The notes beneath the pieces were generated by a model. The model was not told the DNA's origin, did not search any database, and saw only the letters and a program-made list of their open reading frames with translations. Position numbers and translations under genes: made by a program. From Goekera deserti (lineage in GTDB: Bacteria > Actinomycetota > Actinomycetes > Mycobacteriales > Geodermatophilaceae), in assembly GCF_010685995.1 (NCBI RefSeq), contig NZ_JAAGWK010000030.1, forward strand, positions 62,001-126,000: DNA of 64,000 nucleotides, in the 5' to 3' direction. Below, in pieces: positions 1 through 9,140 of this stretch (position 1 is the first letter of the stretch; every line of letters starts with the position of its first letter).

Positions 1-2517
1 GACGTGAGCTGGGCGGACACCGCCGCTGGGCCGCTGCTGGCCGACGCCGAGGCGCTCACCGGCGACGGGGGCGCGATCGACCTCACCGACCTCGACCGGG
101 TCGCCGCCGAGGCCGCCGAACCGGCCCGGGAGCGCCTGGCCGACGAGCGCGCCGACCTGCGCCGCCGCCAGGAGCAGGACGACCAGCGGCGGACGGACCT
201 CGACATCGAGGCCCGCGGGCTGCGCGCGGAGCGGGACCCCGAGCCGCTGAGCCCGCCGTGGCAGACCGCCGCCCCGGACGACAGCATGCCCCTGTGGCAG
301 GCGCTGGACTTCACCGATCCCGACCTGCCCGACATCCACAAGGGCGGGATCGAAGGGGCGCTGCACGCCGCCGGCCTGCTCACCGCGCACCTGTCGCCGA
401 CCGGCACCGTGACCGCCGCCGCCGCCGGGCAGGTGCTGCTCGCCCCCGCCGGCCCCCGCGCCGCCCGGCCGCTGTCCCAGCTGCTCACCGCGGACCCCGA
501 GTCTCCGGCCGAACCCACCCTCGTCGCAGACGTGCTGGCACGCATCGCCCTCGACGACGCCACCCATCCGGTGTGGGTCGGCACCGACGGCTCCTGGGGC
601 AACGGCCCGCTGCGCGGGCACCACCCGGCCGCCGCCGCCCGGCACATCGGCGCCGCCGCGCGGGCCGCGTCCCGCGCCGCCCGGCTGGCCGAGATCACCG
701 CCGAGGTCGACCGCCTCGACGAGGCCGACGCCGCCCGGGCCGCCGAACGCGGCGCCCTGCGGGAGCGCGAGCAGGCGCTCACCGCGCACCTGCGCACCGC
801 ACCCCGCAGCGGACCGCTCACCCAGGCCCGCGCGGCCGCCGTCACCGCGGCCACCCGAGCAGACCGCGACGAGCAGGCCGCCGTGACCGCCCGCACGGCC
901 GCAACCCGGCTGCGCGACGCGTGGGCGGCCGCCCACGCCCAGCACGTCGAGGCCTGCCGCGCGTTCGGCCTGCCCACCGACACCGACGCGCTCGCGACCA
1001 TCCGCCGTGACGCCACCGCCGCCGCCGGCGCGTGTGGCCGACTCGCCGGCAGGCTGGCCGAGCTCGGCGCCGCAGTGGACCGGCACGCCGCGGCGCTCAC
1101 CCTCGCCGCGACGGCGACCGGCAAGCGCCGCGCCGCGGAGGCAGGCGCCGAGAATGAGTGGGGTGTCTGGCGCGCCGCCGACGCGGAGGTCGCCGCGCTG
1201 CGCGCCAGCGTGGGGGCGGAGGCCACCGCGATCCGCGCCCGGCTGCAGGAGGCCGAGACCGAGGCCAAGCAGGTGAAGAGCGCCCTCGGCGCCGCCGTCA
1301 CCGTCGAAGGTGATCTCGGCCGCCAGGCATCGGCCGCGGAGGAGCGGGTCCGGCACGCCGAGGAGTCGGCGGCGACCGCCCGCGCCGCGCTGGCCGCCGC
1401 CGTCGATCGGCTGCGGGCCATCACCGCGCTGCGTGGTCTGGCCGCCGCCGTCACCGACGGGCAGACGCTGCCCGACCTGCCCCCGGCCGACCCCGTCACG
1501 ATCGCCGCCGACGACGTCGACGCCGCCGTCCGGCGGCTGGAGTCAGCCGTGAACGGCCGCGGGGACGACGTCGACACCACCGCCATCCTCCGCGCGCAGC
1601 AGAACCTCGAACGTGACCTGCAGGGCACCTTCGACGTGTTCGCCACCGACGTCGGGGGCGTCTGGCTGTTCGACCTGGTCGACGCCACCGGCACGCACAC
1701 CATCGCCTCCGGCCACGACCTGCTGCAGCGCCGCACCACCGAGGGCCGCACCGCGCTGACCGAGCGCGAACGGACGGTGTTCACCGACTTCGTCCTCGGT
1801 GGCGTCGCCGAGGAGCTACGGGACCGGCTGAAGCAGGCCCGCGAGCTGATCGACGCGATGAATGACAGCCTCGACACCATCCGCACGTCGCACGGCATCG
1901 GCGTCCGCGTCAACTGGAACCTCGCGGTCGCCGACGACGACCCGCTCGCCCGGATCCGACAGCTGGTCACCCTCTCCGGGGAGGTCCGCCGCCCCGAGCA
2001 GGACGCCGAGCTGATCGCCCTGATCACCGCCCGCGTCGAGGACTTCATGTCGCACGACCCGACCGCCGGATACGCCACCCACCTGACCGCGGCCCTGGAC
2101 TACCGCAAGTGGCACGAGGTCGAGCCGCTGATCCTCGGCCCCGCGCCGGGGCAGAAGCGGACGATCAGCCGGCGGTCGAAGCTGTCCCAGGGTGAGACCC
2201 GGTTCGTCTCCTACGTGACCCTCTTCGCCGCAATCGACGCATACCTCTCCGGCCTGCCCGACGTCACCCGCGCGCTGCGGCTGATCGTGCTCGACGACGC
2301 GTTCGCGAAGGTCGACAACCGCACCATCGGCGTCCTGATGGGACTGCTGGTTCGCCTGGACATCGACTTCGCGATGACCGGGCACGCCCTGTGGGGCACC
2401 TACCCGCAAGTGCCATCGCTGGACGTCTACGAGGTCCGCCGTCGGGAGGGCAGCGCCGCGATCACCACCCACGTGCACTGGGACGGGCACACCCGGCACC
2501 TGCGGGTCGCCCCGTGA
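1..2517 (+). CDS. jetC: Wadjet type II SMC-like ATPase JetC (TIGR02680-like), 5' truncated by window edge
   Basis: The reading frame is open from base 1, so this is the C-terminal ~838 residues of a larger protein; the family is usually about 1,350 residues, and the Walker A half lies outside. Visible are a long Ala/Arg/Glu-rich coiled coil (roughly residues 205-480), an ABC/SMC signature LSQGE near residue 727 and a Walker B LIVLDDAFAKVD near residue 760, followed by a GHALWG segment. JetC is the SMC-like motor that, with kleisin-like JetA and JetB, recognises small circular DNA so that JetD can cut it. The stop overlaps the jetD start in GTGA (2514-2517), which implies translational coupling. 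Assignment rests on motif layout and the partner gene; jetA and jetB should lie just upstream of base 1. Confidence 0.85.
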   Translation, partial: DVSWADTAAGPLLADAEALTGDGGAIDLTDLDRVAAEAAEPARERLADERADLRRRQEQDDQRRTDLDIEARGLRAERDPEPLSPPWQTAAPDDSMPLWQALDFTDPDLPDIHKGGIEGALHAAGLLTAHLSPTGTVTAAAAGQVLLAPAGPRAARPLSQLLTADPESPAEPTLVADVLARIALDDATHPVWVGTDGSWGNGPLRGHHPAAAARHIGAAARAASRAARLAEITAEVDRLDEADAARAAERGALREREQALTAHLRTAPRSGPLTQARAAAVTAATRADRDEQAAVTARTAATRLRDAWAAAHAQHVEACRAFGLPTDTDALATIRRDATAAAGACGRLAGRLAELGAAVDRHAAALTLAATATGKRRAAEAGAENEWGVWRAADAEVAALRASVGAEATAIRARLQEAETEAKQVKSALGAAVTVEGDLGRQASAAEERVRHAEESAATARAALAAAVDRLRAITALRGLAAAVTDGQTLPDLPPADPVTIAADDVDAAVRRLESAVNGRGDDVDTTAILRAQQNLERDLQGTFDVFATDVGGVWLFDLVDATGTHTIASGHDLLQRRTTEGRTALTERERTVFTDFVLGGVAEELRDRLKQARELIDAMNDSLDTIRTSHGIGVRVNWNLAVADDDPLARIRQLVTLSGEVRRPEQDAELIALITARVEDFMSHDPTAGYATHLTAALDYRKWHEVEPLILGPAPGQKRTISRRSKLSQGETRFVSYVTLFAAIDAYLSGLPDVTRALRLIVLDDAFAKVDNRTIGVLMGLLVRLDIDFAMTGHALWGTYPQVPSLDVYEVRRREGSAAITTHVHWDGHTRHLRVAP

Positions 2518-3806
2518 CCACCGCCGCGCTCCCGCAGCGGCTGCACACCTACCTGGCGGACCCGTCGCTTCGGCCGCTGTGGTCCGCCGTCCGCCGCCGG
2601 TTGGAGAGCAACCGGCTTACCGTCGGCGGGACCGTCACTGTCGAGCTGGACGGCGACGCGGCGACCCGCCTGTCCGGCCTGATCGGCGATCCGCGCCGGC
2701 CGGTTCGGCCGGGCCGGGCCCAGATCCGGCTCGACGTCCTCGACGACGCCCTGCGCCGCTCCGCGGCTGCGGCCGGGTTGATCTCCGTGCTCACCGCGCT
2801 GGACGGCCCGCTCACCGACCGCGCCGCGGACCGCGAGCAGCGGCAGGCCGCGCAGACGCACCTGTGGGCGCTGCTGGACGCGCGCCTGGGCGCCGCCGGC
2901 CTGGCCGAGGCGGGCTGGCTGCCGGCATTCCTGGACGGAGTGCGGCGCACCGGCCTGCTGACCCGGGCCGGCGACGACGCCGCCGAGGCGATCGACCACG
3001 CGGGCGCCGCGCTGCGCGAGGTCGCCGCGGACAGCGTGCTCGACGGCGGCGACCCGATTCCCGAGCCGCGGTGGGAGCTCGCCGAGCTCGCCGGGGAGGC
3101 CACCGGCGACGCGCACGGGCTGGACGACGACCGGGTCGCCGCCGCCCTGGTGCTGCGCGCGGCCGCGGCGGCCGCCGAGGAGCCGGCACCGTCCTCGGCC
3201 GCCGAGCGGCGCACGCTGTGGGAACGGCTCGGCGTCACCACCGACCAGGTGTCCGGCACGGTCCTCGTCTGGGGCCTGCGCCCGCCCGGCCAGGGCCGGT
3301 GGGCGGCGATGATGCGGGAGCGGGCCGCCCTCGGGCTCGTCACCCACCTGACCGTGCAGGAGCTCCGGGCGGTGGCCGGGCAGCCGCTTGCCGCAGCGGG
3401 GCAACCGGTCCACGCGTGCGAGAACCCGCAGGTGCTGCAGGCCGCCGCCCGCGCCGGCCGGGTCGGCCCACTGGTGTGCTTCGCCGGAAACCCGGCCTCG
3501 GCCGGGCTGCAGCTGTTGGCCCGGCTGCTCGGCGACGGCGCCCGCGTCGCGTACCACGGCGACTTCGACTGGCCGGGCATCCGCATCACCGGGCGGCTGC
3601 TGGAGCGTGGCGCCGTGCCGTGGCGGATGACCGCGCACGACTACGCCGACGCCGTGCAGCGGCTGCCGGCCGGGTCCCGGCTGGAGCTGTCCGGCCCGCC
3701 AGCGCCGACGCCGTGGGAACCCGACCTCGCCGCGCGGATGCGCAGGGCCGGCACCGCTGTGCACGAGGAGTCCCTGCTCCCCACGTTGCTCGAGGACCTC
3801 CTGTGA
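2514..3806 (+). CDS. jetD: Wadjet type II Toprim-like nuclease JetD (TIGR02679-like)
   Basis: A protein of about 430 residues starting at the GTG that overlaps the jetC stop; an upstream ATG in the same frame (2391) would run deep into jetC. The C-terminal part carries the Toprim-like signature of this family: CENPQVLQAA (Glu at about residue 303) followed by YHGDFDWPGIRI (Asp at about 350 and 352), the acidic residues expected to bind metal for DNA cleavage. In Wadjet systems JetD is the nuclease subunit, related to topoisomerase VI subunit A, and cuts plasmid DNA captured by the JetABC condensin-like complex. It is the last gene of the operon; an unrelated gene converges on it 44 bp downstream. 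Confidence 0.87.
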   Translation: MTTAALPQRLHTYLADPSLRPLWSAVRRRLESNRLTVGGTVTVELDGDAATRLSGLIGDPRRPVRPGRAQIRLDVLDDALRRSAAAAGLISVLTALDGPLTDRAADREQRQAAQTHLWALLDARLGAAGLAEAGWLPAFLDGVRRTGLLTRAGDDAAEAIDHAGAALREVAADSVLDGGDPIPEPRWELAELAGEATGDAHGLDDDRVAAALVLRAAAAAAEEPAPSSAAERRTLWERLGVTTDQVSGTVLVWGLRPPGQGRWAAMMRERAALGLVTHLTVQELRAVAGQPLAAAGQPVHACENPQVLQAAARAGRVGPLVCFAGNPASAGLQLLARLLGDGARVAYHGDFDWPGIRITGRLLERGAVPWRMTAHDYADAVQRLPAGSRLELSGPPAPTPWEPDLAARMRRAGTAVHEESLLPTLLEDLL

Positions 3807-3849
3807 ACTCAGCGCGAAAGGCGATTCGGGACGGACCGGATCAGCGGCT

Positions 3850-6015
3850 TTACGCGCTGGGAACCCATGCGCTCGCGGCCACGAGCAAGGAGAGCGTGTC
3901 CGCTGTGATGCCGACGACGGCGTCTCGGAGTCGAACGTCGGGATCACGCGCCCACGCGCTCGTCTGCAGGATCAGCAGCATCCCGGCCAGCAGGACGAAC
4001 CCGGCCCGGAACCACTCCCCCTGCGTGGACAGCCACACAGCCACGGCCACGTTGATGGCGATGGCGCCAGACCGGATGCCTGTACGACGGCGCAGTCTCG
4101 CGACTTGCTCGACGGTCAAGGTCGCCGCGAGCTGCTCTTCCAGCTGCGTGACGCGCTTCTGCTCCGCCTCCGCGGTCAACCTTGCCTCGTCCCAAGCTGC
4201 GTGAGCCCGGTCGCGTTCCTGTTCCGCTGCGAGGCGTCGTTCGTCGACCGCCGCTCGCTCGTCGTCGTTGAGCCGTCCGACGTGCGCCGTTGCCTCCCGC
4301 ATGCGCTCCGCGCGTCGGCGCAGGACCTCGGACAGGATGTCGTCGGCCGTCTCCGTGGCCTTCTCCATCGCCCGCTCAACGCTCGGCATCTGCGCGACAC
4401 GCACGTCGGTCGCACCCCCCTCTCCGGCCAACGACCGCGCGAGTTGGGCAGCCACAGAAGGCGGGTAGCGGACGGTGACGCGCTCGGCGATGTCGCGCGT
4501 CATCATGCGGCTGGCCGCTGCCGTCAGAGCAGCGGCCTCTGGAACAGGACGAATCCGGGCCAGCAGCAGGGTGAGGGTGCCGGGCGGGACCGCGAGGGGT
4601 ACTCCGCAGGCTTCCGGATTCAGGGCCTCGTATGCGGGCGAGAGCCGGCGGTCATGCGTGACCACGAACAACCCTGGCCACGCCGTCCCCTTGTTCTCCC
4701 GACGGAACCGGCGTCGGTGCCGCATGGCCATCGCCAGAGTATGCGCATCCCGCCCGATGGCCTCCGCCCCGCGGCCACCCCCGGTGTCCGTGATGACCTG
4801 TGCCAGCGCTGCACGGCACCTTTCCACCTGTTCGTAATCCGAGTTCCCATGTGGCCGCACAGTCACGCCGCGGTTCCGCAGACGCTCAGCCAGCCCGGTC
4901 GTGTAGGCCTCGAAGTCGCTCCAGCTTGAGACGACCCCTTCCGTGCGCAGCTGTGCGTAGGCGACCAGCATGGAGTCCTCGCCGGCGAGCGCGATGAACG
5001 CTGACCGCTGGTCGGGGTCATCGAGGATGTCCTTGAGGTCACTCGCCTGCGTGCGCCGGGCCTGCACGAGTCCGCTCAGCTCATCGAGGTAGTGCTGTAG
5101 GACGAGCACATTGACACCCGCGTCGCGGGCTGCGTCCACCATCTGCTCCAGCGGACCGCGCACCGCCTGACCGCTCAGGAGCTGTACGAGGATCGGGGTG
5201 TCGAGTACGGCGGACTGACCGTCAAGGAGGCCCACGCGCCGCTGCTCCTGCGCCACGTCCAGTCGCGCCAGGTTGGCGTGCAGCAGCGAGGACGTCGAGA
5301 GGGTGGTGACGACTTCCTCGCCGAACGGGTCCGTCGGGTCGAGAGCTGCGAGCGCGGCCGCCCGCAGGAACTCCGCGACGTCCTCGTCGGCGCCCCGGTC
5401 GATGACCCGGAAGATGGCGGACGAGTCCACCGCTGCCGGCTTCAGCGCTGTGGGCGACCCCATCTCGACGGCGCCGACATACGCTCGCTCGCCGGCGCGG
5501 ATTCCGGCGTCCAGGGCGGCGGTAAGCCGAGCCACCCACAGCTGCGCCTCGGCCTCACTGCACGGTCGGAAGTCACGCTGCGCCCGACGGCACATGTCCA
5601 CGAGGGCGCGGCGACGAATGCCCTCGACCCACTGCCGAGCGACGTCAGCCTCGTCGCGGCCGGCATCGTCAAGATGCCAGACCTCCCCTACGAGGCCGTC
5701 CGCCCGGTGCACCAGACGCTGGTCACCGGATTGAGCGACGGTCAGCGCCTCAAGTACGTCGCCTCGCGTGATGTCGGCGGCCGGCCAGGCCGCCCGCACC
5801 GCGGCCACGAGAGCGTCCGTCTCCTGGCTACCCCGTGCCAGGACCTCGACGATCGTCGAGAGCAGAAGGTCCAGACGTGTCGCGTGGCGCGTCCCATTCA
5901 GCAGGACATGCGCAGCGGCGGCGTCATCCAGGACGTCCTGACCCGCATCCCCTGCAGGCAGCCCTTCGAGAGTCGGCTGCAAGAAGTTCCCCGCTTTTCT
6001 ATTTCGCCTGGGCAT
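3850..6015 (-). CDS. PIN-domain protein with coiled coil and C-terminal membrane helices, function unknown
   Basis: I do not recognise the family as a whole. The 721-residue product has an N-terminal helical region with a possible winged-helix-like part (about 50-110), then a PIN-like core at 265-470 with the four acidic positions such nucleases use: D272 (LDTPIL), E312 (HYLDELSG), D423 (GRDAHTLA) and D455 (VVTHDRRL). A charged coiled coil follows (about 545-640), then hydrophobic segments near 648-662 and 669-687 and possibly 698-718. That suggests a membrane-tethered RNase, perhaps a toxin or abortive-infection effector; this is inference. It converges on jetD, sits at the island edge, and its codon use looks less GC-biased than the core genes (by eye). 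No antitoxin-like partner is visible beside it. Confidence 0.7.
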   Translation of the reverse strand: MPRRNRKAGNFLQPTLEGLPAGDAGQDVLDDAAAAHVLLNGTRHATRLDLLLSTIVEVLARGSQETDALVAAVRAAWPAADITRGDVLEALTVAQSGDQRLVHRADGLVGEVWHLDDAGRDEADVARQWVEGIRRRALVDMCRRAQRDFRPCSEAEAQLWVARLTAALDAGIRAGERAYVGAVEMGSPTALKPAAVDSSAIFRVIDRGADEDVAEFLRAAALAALDPTDPFGEEVVTTLSTSSLLHANLARLDVAQEQRRVGLLDGQSAVLDTPILVQLLSGQAVRGPLEQMVDAARDAGVNVLVLQHYLDELSGLVQARRTQASDLKDILDDPDQRSAFIALAGEDSMLVAYAQLRTEGVVSSWSDFEAYTTGLAERLRNRGVTVRPHGNSDYEQVERCRAALAQVITDTGGGRGAEAIGRDAHTLAMAMRHRRRFRRENKGTAWPGLFVVTHDRRLSPAYEALNPEACGVPLAVPPGTLTLLLARIRPVPEAAALTAAASRMMTRDIAERVTVRYPPSVAAQLARSLAGEGGATDVRVAQMPSVERAMEKATETADDILSEVLRRRAERMREATAHVGRLNDDERAAVDERRLAAEQERDRAHAAWDEARLTAEAEQKRVTQLEEQLAATLTVEQVARLRRRTGIRSGAIAINVAVAVWLSTQGEWFRAGFVLLAGMLLILQTSAWARDPDVRLRDAVVGITADTLSLLVAASAWVPSA

Positions 6016-6090
6016 GGCACGCCACCGGCCCAGCCCCTCGAAGGAACCGGGCCGGTGGACAAGCCGTACTAGCCGGGGAAATGTCGCGCT

Positions 6091-6132
6091 GACCGAATCC
6101 GGGACATTGCTGACCGAAGTCGGGACATTGCT
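6091..6132. repeat. Two tandem 21-bp repeats, possible IS21-like end remnant
   Basis: Units 6091-6111 and 6112-6132 differ at only two positions and share the core CGGGACATTGCT; a degraded third unit (GTCCGATTCAGCAGGACA) follows from 6133. Serial repeats of about 20 bp of this type occur at the ends of IS21-family elements. No transposase is present in the window, so this would be a solo end or remnant. It lies exactly between the defence genes and the conserved nrdJ gene. Confidence 0.5.
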
Positions 6133-6167
6133 GTCCGATTCAGCAGGACACTTCCTGGCCGTTCACA

Positions 6168-9041
6168 TCAGCTGCAGCCGCTGGTGGAGCCGCAGCCCTC
6201 GCAGACGTAGCAGCTGCCGGCCGGGCGCATCTTCGTGCCGCAGGTCATGCACAGCGGCGCGTCGGTGGCGGTGCCGGTGACCAGCTCGAGCAGCTCGGCC
6301 GAGGAGTGGGCCTCCTTGATGGACGGCTTCTCGGCCGGGGCCGGTGCCTGCGTGGGTGCCGAGCCGCGCAGCGCCTCGAGGTCGACCTCCTCGACCTCCT
6401 CCACGGTGTCGGTGCTGGCCGACGTGCCGTAGCCGGAGACCTGGGCGGCCCGCTCGGCGGCGGTGAAGATGCCGAGGTTGGCCCGCTTCTCGACCGGCAG
6501 GTGGTCCAGCGCCAGCCGGCGGAAGATGTAGTCCATCACCGACTGGGCGATCCGGATGTCCGGGTCGTCGGTCATGCCGGCCGGCTCGAAGCGCATGTTG
6601 GTGAACTTGGAGATGTAGGTCTCCAACGGCACACCGTGCTGCAGCGCGATCGAGATCCCGATCGAGAAGGCGTCCATCACACCGGCCAGGGTCGAGCCCT
6701 GCTTGCCGAGCTTGAGGAACACCTCGCCCAGGCTGCCGTCCTCGTACATCCCGGCGGTCATGTACCCCTCGGCGCCGGCGACGCTGAACGAGGTGGTGAG
6801 GCTGGTGCGCTTCTTCGGCAGCCGCTTGCGCACCGGGTGCGAGAGGGCAGCGGTGGCGGCCGGCGCGACCGCGGCGACCTTCGTGGCAGCGTCGTCACGG
6901 GTCTTCTTGGCGTTGCCGTCGGACAGCGGCTGGCCGACCTTGCAGTTGTCCCGGTAGATGGCCAGCGCCTTGAGCCCGTACTTCCAGCCCTGGAAGTAGA
7001 TGTTCTCCACGTCCTCGACGGTCGCCGACTCCGGCATGTTGACCGTCTTGCTGATCGCGCCGGAGATGAACGGCTGCACCGCGGCCATCATGCGCACGTG
7101 GCCCATCGGGGAGATGGACCGCTCGCCCATCGCGCAGTCGAAGACCTCGTAGTGCTCCGGGCGCAGGCTCGGCGCGTCGACGACGTGACCGTGCTCGGCG
7201 ATGTACTCGACGATCGCCTCGACCTGCTCGTCCTGGTAGCCGAGGCTCTTCAGCGCCCGCGGCACCGTCTGGTTGACGATCTGCATGGAACCGCCGCCGA
7301 CCAGCTTCTTGAACTTGACCAGCGAGAAGTCCGGCTCGATGCCGGTCGTGTCGCAGTCCATCATGAAGCCGATGGTGCCGGTGGGCGCGAGCACCGAGGC
7401 CTGGGCGTTGCGCCAGCCGTGCTCGGCGCCGATCGCCAGGCACTCCTGCCACTGCTCGGTGGCGGCCTTGAGCACGTCGGCATCGTCGGCGCCGACGGGA
7501 CGGATCGCGTCGTTGGCGGCGGCGTGCTTGCGCATGACCCGGGCGTGCGCGTCGGCGTTGCGGGCGTAACCGTCGTAGGCACCCACCACCCCGGCCAGCT
7601 CGGCCGAGCGACGGTACGCCGTGCCGGTCATCAGCGAGGTGATCGCCGCGGCCAGCGACTGGCCGCCGCGGGAGTCGTAGGCGTGCCCGGTGGCCATGAG
7701 CAGGGCACCCAGGTTGGCGTAACCGATGCCCAGCTGGCGGTAGGCCCGCGTGGTGTCACCGATCGGGTCGGTGGGGAAGTCGGCGAAGCAGATGGAGATG
7801 TCCATCGCGGTGATGACGATCTCGACGGACCGGGTGAAGGTCTTGGCGTCGAACGTGCCGTCGGGGCGCAGGAACTTCATGAGGTTCAGCGACGCCAGGT
7901 TGCACGAGCTGTTGTCCAGGCTCATGTACTCCGAGCACGGGTTGGACGCGTTGATCCGGCCGGTCTCGGGGTTGGTGTGCCAGTCGTTGATGATGTCGTC
8001 GTACTGGATGCCCGGGTCGGCGCACTCCCAGGCCGCCGTGGTGACCTTGCGGAACAGCGCGCGGGCGTCCACGGTCTCGATGACCGAGCCGTCGGAGCGG
8101 GCCCGCAGCCCGAAGGGCGTGCCCTCCTCGACCGCGCGCATGAACTCCTCGTTGACCCGCACCGAGTTGTTGGCGTTCTGGTACTGGACGCTGGTGATGT
8201 CCCGGCCGCCGAGGTCCATGTCGTAGCCGGCGTCACGCAGCGCGCGGATCTTGTCCTCCTCACGCGCCTTGGTCTCGACGAACTCCTCGATGTCGGGGTG
8301 GTCGATGTCCAGCACGACCATCTTCGCCGCGCGACGGGTGGCGCCACCGGACTTGATGGTGCCGGCGGAGGCGTCGGCGCCGCGCATGAACGACACCGGG
8401 CCCGACGCGGTGCCACCGGAGGAGAGCAGCTCCTTGGAGGAGCGGATGCGGGAGAGGTTGAGGCCGGCACCCGAGCCGCCCTTGAAGATCAGGCCCTCCT
8501 CGCGGTACCAGTTCAGGATCGAGTCCATCGTGTCGTCGACGGCGAGGATGAAGCAGGCGCTGACCTGCTGCGGCGACGACGTCCCGACGTTGAACCACAC
8601 GGGTGAGTTGAAGCTGAACACCTGGTGCAGCAGCATCCAGGTGAGCTCGTGCTCGAAGACCTCGGCGTCGCCCTCGGAGGCGAAGTAGTCGTGCTCGCGC
8701 CCGGCCGCCGTGTAGGTCAGCACGACCCGGTCGATGAGCTGACGCAGGCTGGTCTCGCGCTGCGGGGTGCCGACCGCGCCCCGGAAGTACTTGGTGGTGA
8801 CGATGTTGGTGGCGTTGATGCTCCACTCGGCCGGGAACTCGACCCCGCGCTGCTCGAAGTTGATCGAGCCGTCCCGCCAGTTGGTCATGACGACGTCGCG
8901 GCGCTCCCAGACGACCTCGTCGTAGGGGTGCACGCCCGCGGTCGTGAAGACGCGCTTGACCTTGAGGCCCTTGCCCCGGGTCGGCGCCTTGGCGGCGCGG
9001 CGGGGGCGGGAGGTGGACAGGCGGTCGGCGGTCTCGGTCAT
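6168..9041 (-). CDS. nrdJ: Adenosylcobalamin-dependent (class II) ribonucleotide reductase
   Basis: The 957-residue product reduces ribonucleotides to deoxyribonucleotides using adenosylcobalamin, so it needs neither oxygen nor a separate radical-generating subunit. Recognisable are FNSPVWFNVG and QQVSACF (Cys near residue 162), FKGGSGAGLNLSRIRS, the catalytic NPCSEYM segment near residue 365 and the C-terminal CMTCGTKM...CEGCG cysteine pairs, used for zinc binding or thiol re-reduction. The ATG at 9041 gives the usual family length. It lies downstream of nrdR in the same direction, 87 bp away, which is the typical actinobacterial nrdRJ arrangement and suggests control by NrdR. I looked upstream for a cobalamin riboswitch; the gap is too short to hold one. 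Confidence 0.97.
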   Translation of the reverse strand: MTETADRLSTSRPRRAAKAPTRGKGLKVKRVFTTAGVHPYDEVVWERRDVVMTNWRDGSINFEQRGVEFPAEWSINATNIVTTKYFRGAVGTPQRETSLRQLIDRVVLTYTAAGREHDYFASEGDAEVFEHELTWMLLHQVFSFNSPVWFNVGTSSPQQVSACFILAVDDTMDSILNWYREEGLIFKGGSGAGLNLSRIRSSKELLSSGGTASGPVSFMRGADASAGTIKSGGATRRAAKMVVLDIDHPDIEEFVETKAREEDKIRALRDAGYDMDLGGRDITSVQYQNANNSVRVNEEFMRAVEEGTPFGLRARSDGSVIETVDARALFRKVTTAAWECADPGIQYDDIINDWHTNPETGRINASNPCSEYMSLDNSSCNLASLNLMKFLRPDGTFDAKTFTRSVEIVITAMDISICFADFPTDPIGDTTRAYRQLGIGYANLGALLMATGHAYDSRGGQSLAAAITSLMTGTAYRRSAELAGVVGAYDGYARNADAHARVMRKHAAANDAIRPVGADDADVLKAATEQWQECLAIGAEHGWRNAQASVLAPTGTIGFMMDCDTTGIEPDFSLVKFKKLVGGGSMQIVNQTVPRALKSLGYQDEQVEAIVEYIAEHGHVVDAPSLRPEHYEVFDCAMGERSISPMGHVRMMAAVQPFISGAISKTVNMPESATVEDVENIYFQGWKYGLKALAIYRDNCKVGQPLSDGNAKKTRDDAATKVAAVAPAATAALSHPVRKRLPKKRTSLTTSFSVAGAEGYMTAGMYEDGSLGEVFLKLGKQGSTLAGVMDAFSIGISIALQHGVPLETYISKFTNMRFEPAGMTDDPDIRIAQSVMDYIFRRLALDHLPVEKRANLGIFTAAERAAQVSGYGTSASTDTVEEVEEVDLEALRGSAPTQAPAPAEKPSIKEAHSSAELLELVTGTATDAPLCMTCGTKMRPAGSCYVCEGCGSTSGCS

Positions 9042-9095
9042 CGTGTGGGTGTCCCCCTGGATTGCTGGACGGCTGGGAAGGCGGCGGGTGCCGGA

Positions 9096-9140
9096 GCCGG
9101 TGGTGCTGGTCTCGCCGGTGGTGCTGGTCTAGCCGGTGGT
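9096..9140. repeat. 18-bp tandem repeat spanning the nrdR 3' end
   Basis: Two copies of GCCGGTGGTGCTGGTCT plus one variable base (9096-9113 and 9114-9131) and a partial third copy follow each other. The nrdR stop codon (9129-9131) lies inside the second copy, so slippage here would alter or extend the NrdR C-terminus and change the nrdR-nrdJ spacing. Confidence 0.6.

Noticed and set aside
6306-8606. 766-codon plus-strand frame opposite nrdJ
   Set aside because: No recognisable domain and biased composition, while the minus strand carries every class II reductase motif.
9042-9128. Cobalamin riboswitch before nrdJ
   Set aside because: The gap is only 87 bp, largely a tandem repeat, and shows no B12-box-like sequence.
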